DNA from: CAZYTX01 sp964650485
Lineage (GTDB): Bacteria > RBG-13-61-14 > DATKZS01
Length of the DNA stretch: 64,000 nucleotides
NCBI GenBank assembly: GCA_964650485.1
Contig: CAZYTX010000008.1
Coordinates: 1-64,000 of the forward strand
Direction of reading: 5' to 3'
Shown: one piece after another, positions 18,326-27,200 of the stretch
How positions within the stretch are numbered: the first letter of the stretch is position 1
How the letters are laid out: every line of letters begins with the position of its first letter
Translations under genes and position numbers: made by a program
Notes under the pieces: model-generated
Told to the model about the DNA's origin: nothing
Seen by the model: the letters and a program-made list of their open reading frames with translations, nothing else
The model's database searches: none

Positions 18326-19558
18326 TCAGTAAAGGGCCATGGATGCGAAGGTGACCACGGAATGGGTGGCCTCTTCGTGCCAAAAGGACCACTTGAGCAG
18401 CCGGGCCTTTTCCGCGGCCGAGGCCTTCATGGCCGCGTATACCGGGGGAAGGCCGCAGATCTTCCTTTTGTCTTTGTGGCCCGCGATTACGTTGAAGAAC
18501 CCGTCCCCGTCGCCGGAGAGCAGGGGCTCGATCATTTTCATGTCGCTCTCTTCCTCCTCCGGCATCCTTATGGGGGTGTACCTTTCCTGGTCGCCGTATC
18601 TCGGTCCCAGGTGCGCCAGGTCAGCGCTGGCGATGAAACAGACCTGCTCCCCCCTCTCAGAGATGGCCTTGCGAAGTGCCTGCATGAAGTCCTTGAAGGC
18701 CGGGTCCTTTGCCGGAGGTGTCATGGATATTATGCTGGGCCCGGTCCCGGAGCACAGGACCGGGAGTATCCTTATTTCTCTTTCGGCCAGTGCGTGCTGG
18801 AGAAAGACCACCATGAACTCGATGGAGTGCTCCTGCTTGTGCAGGTAATCATTTATTGGATTGCGGTTTTTTTGGAGCCTGGCCACCCTGTGCACCAGGT
18901 CCTTGTCCGCGGGAGCGGTCCCGAGGGGTGTCTGGAAGTCCTTGTCAGAGAGCACGAACATGCGCTGCTCTTCCATGTGCCCTGTTCCGAATATCACGAA
19001 AAGCTCGGCCTCCGTGCCCTCTGCCAGCTTCTTGAATGCATGGGTGGTGGCTGCCCCTGAGTCTTTTATGCTCATGTGGGGCGCCACAATGCCTTTCAAG
19101 CTGTTTCCGCGCGGCCCTGCGGGCGCCTCCCCCGGGCCTTGGGGGTCAGCGTAGAACTTGTCAAGAAAGCTCGTAAGCTCCTCTTTGTCCGCGGGATAAG
19201 CCTGGCCCGCGTGATAAGGGGGCCTCACCTTTGTGTTTGCCCATTCCTCGTAGAGCTTTGTTACGTGGCTGTAAAACCCGGGTGATTCGAGCAGCAGGTG
19301 CTGGTCGAGCTCCTGTATTACCTGCTTTATCAGGTCCGAGTCTATGAACTCCCCGGTCTGGCGGGTAAGCTCCTCCTGTATCTGCCTTATGCTCCTGGTG
19401 CCGTCCAGGAACTGTATTATGGCCGCGGCCTCGAAAGGCATCATCACCGTCTGCTCCGATATCCTCTCCTGGTCCTGAAATATCAGCACCCTCCTGCCTC
19501 CGGCTTCCGCGGCTATAGGCATCACTCTCAACCTTGGTGCGAGCTCAGTATCTTCCAT
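18326..19558 (-). CDS. MEMO-family protein (AmmeMemoRadiSam system protein B type) with PqqD-like N-terminus
   Basis: The C-terminal 290 residues are a MEMO domain: IVAPHMSIKDSG, VIFGTGHMEEQ, HSIEFMVVFLQHAL, then IASADLAHLGPRYGD. MEMO proteins share the fold of extradiol dioxygenases and bind a metal. The first 85 residues look like a separate PqqD/winged-helix module (FEAAAIIQFLDGTRSIRQI, then LIKQVIQELDQHLLL). AMMECR1 and the radical SAM partner, often linked to MEMO genes, are absent here. ATG 19558 has AGGAG 6 nt upstream and is preferred to the earlier ATG 19591. Confidence 0.82.
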   Translation of the reverse strand: MEDTELAPRLRVMPIAAEAGGRRVLIFQDQERISEQTVMMPFEAAAIIQFLDGTRSIRQIQEELTRQTGEFIDSDLIKQVIQELDQHLLLESPGFYSHVTKLYEEWANTKVRPPYHAGQAYPADKEELTSFLDKFYADPQGPGEAPAGPRGNSLKGIVAPHMSIKDSGAATTHAFKKLAEGTEAELFVIFGTGHMEEQRMFVLSDKDFQTPLGTAPADKDLVHRVARLQKNRNPINDYLHKQEHSIEFMVVFLQHALAEREIRILPVLCSGTGPSIISMTPPAKDPAFKDFMQALRKAISERGEQVCFIASADLAHLGPRYGDQERYTPIRMPEEEESDMKMIEPLLSGDGDGFFNVIAGHKDKRKICGLPPVYAAMKASAAEKARLLKWSFWHEEATHSVVTFASMALY

Positions 19559-19614
19559 AAAAGACTCCTGGGACCCAGTATTTATTCTCATGCGCGCATG
19601 TCAAGGACTGGGGC

Positions 19615-20451
19615 TCACAGCTCCATTAGCTGGCCCCCGGTCACGTTTATGGCCTGGCCGGTTATGTAGCTTGACTCGTCCGAGACAAGCCACGCAACCA
19701 CGCTCGCGCACTCCGCGGGCGTGCCCGGCCTTCCAAGCGGTATCTCTTTTGCCAGCTCATCCTGGAACTGCTCCTGGTTCATGCCTTTGGCAAAGGCCTT
19801 TAAGTTCCATCCCCACTGGCCCAGGTCGGTCTGTACCTGTCCGGGACATATGCAGTTGACCCTTATGCCCTTGCCGGAGAGCTCCAGGGCAAGCACCTTG
19901 GTGAGCATGATCACCCCGGCCTTTGCAGTGCAGTAGGCGCTCATGAATGCGCTTGGCACCTTTCCGGCCCTGGAGGCGGTGTTTACTATCGCTCCTCCCG
20001 GACTGCCCCGCTTCAAAAGAGGGATCATGGCCCTTGACATCCAAAAGACCCCGTTCAGGTTGATGTCCATGGTCTTCTGCCACCCCTTGTCCTCCATGGC
20101 CTCGATTGCCTGCGGACCGGGGCTGCCTCCGGCGTTGTTGCACAGTATGTCCAGGCCGCCGAACTCACGCTCGACCTTTTCGAAAAGCTCCGCTATGGAG
20201 CCCTGGTCCGTCACGTCCAGGGGCACGGCCATGGAGCGCACTCCCATGGCCTCGATCTCTCCTGCGAGAGCATCGAGCTCATCGCTGCTCCCGGTGCGGC
20301 AGTAACCCGGGAACTCCGAGAGCTCTTCGCACAGGTCCGCCACCACCACGTGCGCGCCCTGACTCGCCAGCCTGGTGGCTATGGCATATCCTATTCCAGT
20401 GGGCTTGCTTGCCCCGGTGACCAGGGCGATCTTTTTATCCAGCTTTGCCAT
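19615..20451 (-). CDS. Short-chain dehydrogenase/reductase
   Basis: Classical SDR of 278 residues. The nucleotide-binding motif is TGASKPTGIG near residue 10. NNAGG is near 108, the Ser of NTASRAG and catalytic Tyr/Lys in YCTAK follow, and NCICPGQVQTDL comes after. It reduces or oxidises a small carbonyl/alcohol with NAD(P)H; the substrate is unknown. The start at 20451 (AAGGAAGGAG upstream) overlaps the end of the ABC-F gene by 17 bp, indicating translational coupling. Confidence 0.88.
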   Translation of the reverse strand: MAKLDKKIALVTGASKPTGIGYAIATRLASQGAHVVVADLCEELSEFPGYCRTGSSDELDALAGEIEAMGVRSMAVPLDVTDQGSIAELFEKVEREFGGLDILCNNAGGSPGPQAIEAMEDKGWQKTMDINLNGVFWMSRAMIPLLKRGSPGGAIVNTASRAGKVPSAFMSAYCTAKAGVIMLTKVLALELSGKGIRVNCICPGQVQTDLGQWGWNLKAFAKGMNQEQFQDELAKEIPLGRPGTPAECASVVAWLVSDESSYITGQAINVTGGQLMEL

Positions 20452-22393
20452 TGCCCGCTCCTTCCTTTCCCCGGGGGAGACTTTGTGCCAGCTCCTCCCA
20501 TTCACCATAGAGCGCCTCGATCTTCTCGTAAACCTGCTTTTTGCGGTCCTCGAGCTCCATGAGCTTTTGGTAATCGCTTGCATTGCCAGGGTCGGAAACC
20601 TCTTTTTCCAGGCCCTCCATTTCGCGCTCCATGTCCTCGATCTCGCCTTCAAGAGATTTCATCCTTTTTTGTGTTTTCACTTGTTGTTTTTCAACGTCCT
20701 TTACCTCCTGCCTCTTCCTCTTCCTCTCCCGTTTGTGCATGCTCGCACTGAATCTTTTATTGGACTTTTTTAAACCACCCGTTTCCCGGCGCTCCCTTGC
20801 GAGGAGGTAGTCGCTGTAGACCCCGGGGTAGCTGGCGACCTCCCTTCCGCGGACCTCCAGCACCCGGTGGGGCAGGTTCTCCAGGAAGTAGCGGTCGTGC
20901 GACACGAACACCAGTGCGCCGGTGTATTCTTTCAGAGCCTGCATCAACACCTCCTTGGCCTTGAGGTCCAGGTGGTTGGTGGGCTCGTCCAGGACCAGGA
21001 GGTTGGCGGGGCGGAGCAGCAGCTTTGCGAGAGCCAGCCTGCTGCGCTCGCCCCCGGAGAGGGCCTTCACCTTCTTGTCAACGTCTTCGCCGCTGAAGAG
21101 GAACGCCCCCAGGAGGCTTCGCACCCTGGGCTGGAGCTCAAAGGGCGCGTGCTTTTCAATTGCTTCGTAAACCGTGTCATAGTCATAAAGACCGTCGGCC
21201 GCTTCCTGCCCGAAGTATCCCGCCTCCACTCCCGGGCTCTGTCTCCTTGTCCCGGCGTCGGGTTCCATCCGGCCGGCGATTATTGAAAGCAGGGTTGACT
21301 TGCCGGAGCCGTTCTTCCCCACCACCGCGACCTTCTCCGACCTGGTGATAGTAACGTCCGCGGCCGATAGCACCTGTGTATGCCCGAAGCTCTTCCCCAC
21401 CCCTTCCAGGCTCACCACCCGGAGCGGCCCCCTGGGCGGCGGGGGAAACTTGAAGTGAACCGAGCGCTCGTTCTGCGGGGGCGGATCGAGCGCCTCCATC
21501 TTCGTAAGCCTCTTCGCCCTTGACTGCACCTGCCCGGCCCTCTTCTTGTCCGCCTTGTACTTGCTGATAAAGCTTTTTATCTTCTTGATCTCCTGCTGCT
21601 GCTTATCGTAGGCCGCCTGTGCGCTTTTTATCCTTTTACGTTTCTCGGCGAGAAAGAAGGAGTAGTTGCCGCGGTAGTCGCAGAGGCGCCCGTTTTCAAT
21701 CTCCACTATCCTCTCCGTTACGACGTCGAGGAAGTACCGGTCGTGCGATACGACAAGGTATGAGCCCTCGCACTCTTCCAGGAAGCTCTCCAGCCAGTCC
21801 CTGGCCTCGACGTCGAGGTGGTTTGTGGGCTCGTCCAGGAGCATGGCCCCGGGCCCCTGCAGCAGGATCTTGGCCAGCGCTATCCTCATCTGCCATCCCC
21901 CGGAAAAAGATTGCACCGGCCTTGCAAGGTCGTCCTCTGAAAAGCCCAGGCCAAAGAGTATGCGCTTCATTCCGGCCTCGGCCTCGTATCCGCCCTGCAA
22001 CTGGTAACTGTCCATGACCTCGGCCATGTGCTTTAGGAGTGCCTCCTGCTGCTCCGGGCTCAGCCCCTCGCTTTCCAGCTTCTCCTCGATCTCTTCGTGC
22101 AGGGCTTCCAGCTTCACAAGGTGTGCGAGCGCTGTCTTTGCCTCCTCTTCCAGGGTGCGGCCCTTGTGGTTCACCTGCTCCTGCGGCAGGTATCCTATCT
22201 CCAGGCCGGAGGTCTTCTCCACCCTCCCGAAGTCGAGCCCCTGCATGCCGGCCATGACCTTTATGAGGGTGCTCTTGCCGGAGCCGTTCTCCCCCACCAG
22301 TCCCACCCGGTCGCCGTCTCCCAGCATCCAGTCGGCCCGGTCCAAAATATATCTGTCGCCGTATGAGAGCGTGGCCTGCAAAAGCTTTATCAT
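20435..22393 (-). CDS. ABC-F family ATP-binding protein
   Basis: Two fused ABC ATPase domains without membrane segments. Walker A motifs are GENGSGKST (near 36) and GKNGSGKST; signatures are SFSGGWQMR and ALSGGERSR; both have LDEPTNHLD Walker B motifs. The inter-domain linker is Lys/Arg-rich and the C-terminal 100 residues form a charged coiled coil. ABC-F proteins of this Uup/YheS-like layout act on the ribosome or on DNA structures rather than in transport. ATG 22393 was chosen because homology begins there (MIKLLQATLSYGD). Confidence 0.9.
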   Translation of the reverse strand: MIKLLQATLSYGDRYILDRADWMLGDGDRVGLVGENGSGKSTLIKVMAGMQGLDFGRVEKTSGLEIGYLPQEQVNHKGRTLEEEAKTALAHLVKLEALHEEIEEKLESEGLSPEQQEALLKHMAEVMDSYQLQGGYEAEAGMKRILFGLGFSEDDLARPVQSFSGGWQMRIALAKILLQGPGAMLLDEPTNHLDVEARDWLESFLEECEGSYLVVSHDRYFLDVVTERIVEIENGRLCDYRGNYSFFLAEKRKRIKSAQAAYDKQQQEIKKIKSFISKYKADKKRAGQVQSRAKRLTKMEALDPPPQNERSVHFKFPPPPRGPLRVVSLEGVGKSFGHTQVLSAADVTITRSEKVAVVGKNGSGKSTLLSIIAGRMEPDAGTRRQSPGVEAGYFGQEAADGLYDYDTVYEAIEKHAPFELQPRVRSLLGAFLFSGEDVDKKVKALSGGERSRLALAKLLLRPANLLVLDEPTNHLDLKAKEVLMQALKEYTGALVFVSHDRYFLENLPHRVLEVRGREVASYPGVYSDYLLARERRETGGLKKSNKRFSASMHKRERKRKRQEVKDVEKQQVKTQKRMKSLEGEIEDMEREMEGLEKEVSDPGNASDYQKLMELEDRKKQVYEKIEALYGEWEELAQSLPRGKEGAGNGKAG

Positions 22394-22451
22394 GCCATAT
22401 CCATCCGGGGCGTCATCTCGCGCTTTACGCGGCGGGTATTCAGGGACAGGA

Positions 22452-23012
22452 TCAGACCACTTCCCCGCGCAGCTTTTCAAGGTCTCTTCTCAAGTCCTCG
22501 AGAAACATGAGGTTTATATCGCTGTCCTGGCACATCTGCAGAGACTCCGACGGGAAGGTCCATTTCCAGGCGATGATCTTCACCTTCCTGCCGGCGCCCT
22601 TCACCTCGGTGACGGCCTGGAGGTAGTCCCGGTCCGAGCTCATGATGAGCGCGGTGTCAAAGCAGTGGTTCCTGAGGTCCCTCAAGAGCTGCGTCACCAG
22701 TCCCACGTCCACGCCCTTTTCAGCGGGGATCCATTCCTCGCACCCGCAGTGGGGGCAGTTGATCTTCCTGCGGGTGAGGTTGTATGTGTGGACCTGGAAC
22801 CCGAGGTCGTCCTTTAGTGCCCTGTAAAAGCGGGCCTGCTTTTCTCTGGGGACCTCCTGATCGGAGGCGAAGAAGTGTATGTGCCGGAGTGGCCCTTCCT
22901 TGTGTTCCAGGTACTCCTTTATCTTCCTGTAGGAAGGTCTCCACCCGGTCTTTTTGCATCCCCGGAAGATGTTGGAGTTGTCTATATAGAGCACGGTTTT
23001 AGAGGCGTCCAT
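22452..23012 (-). CDS. NYN domain (LabA/DUF88-like) protein
   Basis: PIN-like NYN fold. An N-terminal VLYIDNSNIFRG carries the first acidic metal ligand, KGVDVGLVTQLLRDL the middle Asp, and ALIMSSDRDYLQAV the last pair. Such proteins are predicted metal-dependent RNases. A small Cys pair motif (INCPHCGCEEW) in the middle may bind zinc. ATG 23012 follows a G-rich ribosome site. It sits 42 bp after panE and 58 bp before the ABC-F gene. Confidence 0.82.
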   Translation of the reverse strand: MDASKTVLYIDNSNIFRGCKKTGWRPSYRKIKEYLEHKEGPLRHIHFFASDQEVPREKQARFYRALKDDLGFQVHTYNLTRRKINCPHCGCEEWIPAEKGVDVGLVTQLLRDLRNHCFDTALIMSSDRDYLQAVTEVKGAGRKVKIIAWKWTFPSESLQMCQDSDINLMFLEDLRRDLEKLRGEVV

Positions 23013-23054
23013 AGTTATTATTCCCCCCTCCAGAGTTTTATTCACGGGCGCCCA

Positions 23055-23966
23055 TCAAGTCTCTTGTATAGCTTTTATTATACGGGTCAGGAGGAGGTTC
23101 ACCGGCGCATGGAGGCCGAGCCTCTGCGCTTCCCTGGCCACGGCCCCGTTAATCTCATCAACCTCGGTCCGCCTGCCCGCTCTCACGTCCTGGAGCATGC
23201 TGGATATATTCTCTCCGGTCGCCTCGGCCACTGCAAGCGACTTTTCAAGGGGGTCATAAAAAGCAAGGCGCACGCCCATATTTTCGCACACCCGGACCAC
23301 TTCATCCACCGCTTCCGCCATGATGGCGCGCGCCTGCTCGGAGCCCGGCAGCGCCCCGTTCTTGACCGCCAGTAGTGCGGTGAGCGGGTTTATGGCGGCG
23401 TTAATTATGAGCTTGCTCCACACCAGGGAGTCGAGGTCATTGGTGGTGCTGGTTTTTATCCCCGCCTGGTTGAACATGTCCGCGACGTTTTTGGCCCGGT
23501 CTTCCCCTCCATCCGGCTGGCCGATCACTGTCTCCCCTGTTCCTGCGTGTCTCACGTATCCCGGCTCCACCAGGTTGGCCCCCTGGGAGGTGGTCCCTCC
23601 CAGCACTCTCGATTGGCCGAACACCTGGATGAGCGCGTCCACGTTGCCCACCCCGTTCTGCAGCGAGAGCACCTCCGCGCGCTCCCCCGCGGCCGGCATT
23701 GATGCCCGGGCCGCTTCCATGGTGTGGTATGCTTTCACGCAGAAGACCATAAGGTCCGGGGCAGGGGGCTCATCCGGGTTTGCAGCAGCCTTTACCTCTA
23801 CGGTCCTCTTCCGGCCCTCGCGCTCCACTGTGACGCCTTTTTGGCTTATGAGCGCGGCGCGTTCCCTGTGCTTGTCCAGGAGCCACACCTGGTTGCCGGC
23901 TTCCGATAGCAGTGCCGCAAACAGGCTGCCCATGGCGCCCGGTCCCACGACCGTTATCTTTGCCAT
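23055..23966 (-). CDS. panE: 2-dehydropantoate 2-reductase
   Basis: Ketopantoate reductase of 303 residues. N-terminal NADPH-binding VVGPGAMGSLFAALL, then LSLQNGVGN. The C-terminal all-helical domain has the catalytic Lys in SLVWSKLIINAAINPLTAL. It reduces 2-dehydropantoate to pantoate for CoA synthesis. GGAAGG precedes ATG 23966; the frame runs further upstream but without homology. It heads the run panE-NYN-ABC-F-SDR-MEMO-DUF6178-like. Other ketopantoate-reductase-like enzymes share the motifs, so the pathway assignment is probable, not certain. Confidence 0.85.
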   Translation of the reverse strand: MAKITVVGPGAMGSLFAALLSEAGNQVWLLDKHRERAALISQKGVTVEREGRKRTVEVKAAANPDEPPAPDLMVFCVKAYHTMEAARASMPAAGERAEVLSLQNGVGNVDALIQVFGQSRVLGGTTSQGANLVEPGYVRHAGTGETVIGQPDGGEDRAKNVADMFNQAGIKTSTTNDLDSLVWSKLIINAAINPLTALLAVKNGALPGSEQARAIMAEAVDEVVRVCENMGVRLAFYDPLEKSLAVAEATGENISSMLQDVRAGRRTEVDEINGAVAREAQRLGLHAPVNLLLTRIIKAIQET

Positions 23967-24181
23967 CACCTTCCGGCTTTCAGGGGCATGTATATCTTCC
24001 CCTCCCTGTACTGGCGGCTTGCGGATGCAGTGCTGCTGGTCCGGAAGCAGAGCGTACCACATGGCGGCTTGTCAATCAATATGAAGCGGGAGCGGGCTTC
24101 CGCTCGCGATCATCGAGATCAGGAGATTTCCCCCACAATCGAGACCGTGAGGTCTCTCCCTCCCTGTTTTCTAAGCAGGGG

Positions 24182-24215
24182 TAAAAACAGGGGCGGCTTT
24201 TTGCCGCCCCTGTTT
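24182..24215 (-). terminator. Rho-independent terminator of the pilus operon
   Basis: On the minus strand ACAGGGGCGGC and GCCGCCCCTGT pair around AAAAA, followed by TTTTTA. It lies 25 bp after the pilY1 stop. A second perfect palindrome, GAGACC-gtga-GGTCTC (24141-24156), lies just beyond. Confidence 0.85.
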
Positions 24216-24240
24216 CAAGCGCGTGTTTTTCCGCCTGCCT

Positions 24241-27200
24241 TTACCAGGTCTCCTCTCCCCAGAGCATGGGCTCGGGCAGGTAGACCCCTCTGGTCTCAAG
24301 AGGATCGGGTTTGGGTCTGGGCGGCTCGTCCGGTGTCAGGTCCGTTTGCGTGGGCCCCTGCGGGCCTTCTACTAAGTGAGAAGGCGAGGTGGTGTCAATT
24401 GTATCGAGTACCTGTCCTGTGAGGTAGTCAATCTTATATATGGTGAACTTACCTGCTGCGCACGCCATTGTAGATTCTGGATGGTATGTCTTGGTGTAGA
24501 CCTTCCCGTCAAAGAGTATGGGCGGGGTGATGGGCTTTTCACCGGGCGAGAACTCTACCGGCCAGTAGTCCGCGGTGAGCCCGGAGACCACCGTTATGTC
24601 CTCTCCGTAGGTGCACTGTCCGAATGCGTCGGTGTCAGCCACGGCGAACATTCGGTTCACCTCTTGGAGGTCGTCGGCGTACTCTTTTATCTCCACGTGC
24701 CCGGTGACCGCGTAGATGATAAAGTCGCCGTCACTGGTCCTGGCCGGCTCGATCTCGTACCATATTGGCTTCCTCCAGTCTGGATTGTCAATGGTCCCGT
24801 CTATCGGGTCCCCGTCCGCGGAGTCGAAGAACAGGCAGTAGTCCCAGTCCGGGGGCGAGTCCCCGTCGCTCACGTCTATCTTCCATATCCTCCCGTCAAG
24901 GTCGCCTATGTATACCCAGTCCGCGATCCCGTCCGAGTTCTTGTCCACGATCACGGGCTTTGCCGGGACCTGGTTGTAGTTAGTTGCGCCGCTTACCAGG
25001 TCAGGTGTGGTTGTGGAAGCGTCGAAGGTGGTAAGGTCTGTGGGAGCTATCTGGTTTGCCCCGTAGAGCTCGAAGACCCTGTCTAGCGCCCCGTCCTCCG
25101 CGTCTATCACGTAGAAGAACCCTCCGAAGCTCCCGGGCGTCTCTGCGTCTATTTCAAAGGCGTCCCTTCTGAGGCCCCCTCCGAAGAAGACCTTGAACTC
25201 CCTGCCGATCTTGTTGTTACCCAGCACCGGCAGCAGCACCGGGGTCGACCAGGTGTATGCCAGGTTGGGGTGGCTGAAGCGCCACAGTGGATCGAAGCCG
25301 GCAGCAGGATCACTGGTGGTAGTGACGGTAGTGTCCCCCACCTCCGTCACGTCTGCGGCAAAATATGCGGTGCTCCCGCCCCCTGCGCCCGAGACCAGGA
25401 GGGTGCGCCATTGGGTGTCACCGTCGAAGTTTCCAAAGGCGTCGCTTATGGTGGGTGTGGCGTCCACCCCGTATATCTGTATGCCTTTTCGGAGCAGGTA
25501 CAGGTTCTTCAGCACCCCTTGTGGAATGTATGCGAACAGCTCATCGCCGCCCTCGAACCCCGGGATACCCAGGGTCTCGCCTGAATGCAGTGCAAAGGCC
25601 TCGAGGTTGCCGAACATGGTGCCCACGTAGACCACGTCCCTTCTGTCTTCGTACGTGTTTGCAAAGCTGGAGTAGCCCGGCAACCCCCTGTAGAGCCCGG
25701 AGCCGGGGCGCGTGACTATCTGGGGATTGGAACGGAATATGGCTCCCAGGAGCCAGGAATGGGGTCCCCCGGCATCGTATGTTGCGCCGTCGCCCAGGAT
25801 GAAGTTCACCAGTTGCTCCCTCTGGGTGGACGAGTCCAGCCCCCCCCCTCCCTCGGGGTCGAACACGCTCAGGTTGTTTTCAATGGCGGTTGCGGTTATA
25901 TCCAGTTTATCCGTATTCCCGTCAATCAGTCCTCCGTCAAGGTCAATGGAGGTGAATATTTTTCGCGATGCCGGGTCAGTCATGGACGAGTCCGAGAGCC
26001 GCGCGCCTGCGTCTTCCGGGTCCCAGTAAGGCTCCGGGGTCCCCCCGTACAGGGGCGCCTGCCATGCGAACAGATGCCCTCTCCACAGGTTCTCGAGGTC
26101 GGTTATCTCGAAGTACGAGGTCACGTATATAAGGTTTACTTCCTCGCTGGTGTGCTGCAAGGAGACCGCGGGCGCGGCTCGTGCTATCTGCCCGGACATG
26201 ATCTCGTTCATGATGGTGGTGAGGTAATCGCGGAGCTCGACCTCGTTGTTGGCGTCGAAGTAGAAGTCGTACACGTCCTGGTTGTCCGCGGTCTTCTGGG
26301 TGGTGCCGTCTTCCGTGCCCCAGTAGAGGTCGGACAGGTCGTAAGGCCCTTCGTCCATGTCCGACGCCAGGGCCATGTGCGTGGCCATTTTTTCGTCCCA
26401 TGCCAGGAGCCCGCCGAAGGTTATGAAGAACCCCTTCACCGCCCGGACTTCCTGGGGGCAGTTACCAGGGCCGGCTGCAGTCATATCACCTATGTAGTTG
26501 TTCACGGCGGTGTAGTCCCCTGCAAGCCCCTTCAGGTGGTCAATCCAGTAGGACTGGGCGCAAATCCTGAGGTCCGCGCCCTCGAAGCCGGCGTCAATGC
26601 AATCGTCTATATATATCTCCCCGAAGGTGTCCTTGGCGCCGGTCAGCAGGATGAAGTAGTTCCGCCGGCAGCAGTTCATGTAAAAGGCGTCGTCCTGGAT
26701 CACGTGGCATTGTCTGGTGGGGTTCTGCCAGTCATCACCGCCGCACCCGTTCCCGTATCCGGCGAGGTTGAAGAACATGGAGTCGTGGTCGTCGGTGTCC
26801 TGGGTGTGGGCCACGTCCCCGGGATGGCCGGCGTAGTCCATGTCCTCGTTGAAGAAGTAGCGGTAGGCGTCGTGGACCACAGATGATATGGGGGCGTTGG
26901 CATAGTTTTCGCTATCTACTCCCCAGTGGGAGCGTATGTACCACTGGAGCTTCCTGTTCACTATCCTGGATGAGAGCCCCTGTGCCCGGTAGTAGGGGTA
27001 GTCGGCCCACGACGACACGTTCCACACCAGGTCCGATCCCAGACCCCGCTCATCGCAGCTCCCCGCGGCGTCGGAGTCGGGCGGGAAGTCGTCCCAATAG
27101 CCAGCCGGGTTCAGGGGCGTCTCGTCGCATGCCCTGGTTACCGTCACGTCGAACCTCATGATGCCGTAGTTCACGTCGGGGAACTGGTCCATGATTCCGG

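Noticed and set aside
25585..26886. A 433-codon plus-strand open frame inside pilY1
   Set aside because: Antisense to the beta-propeller coding region and without recognisable domains.
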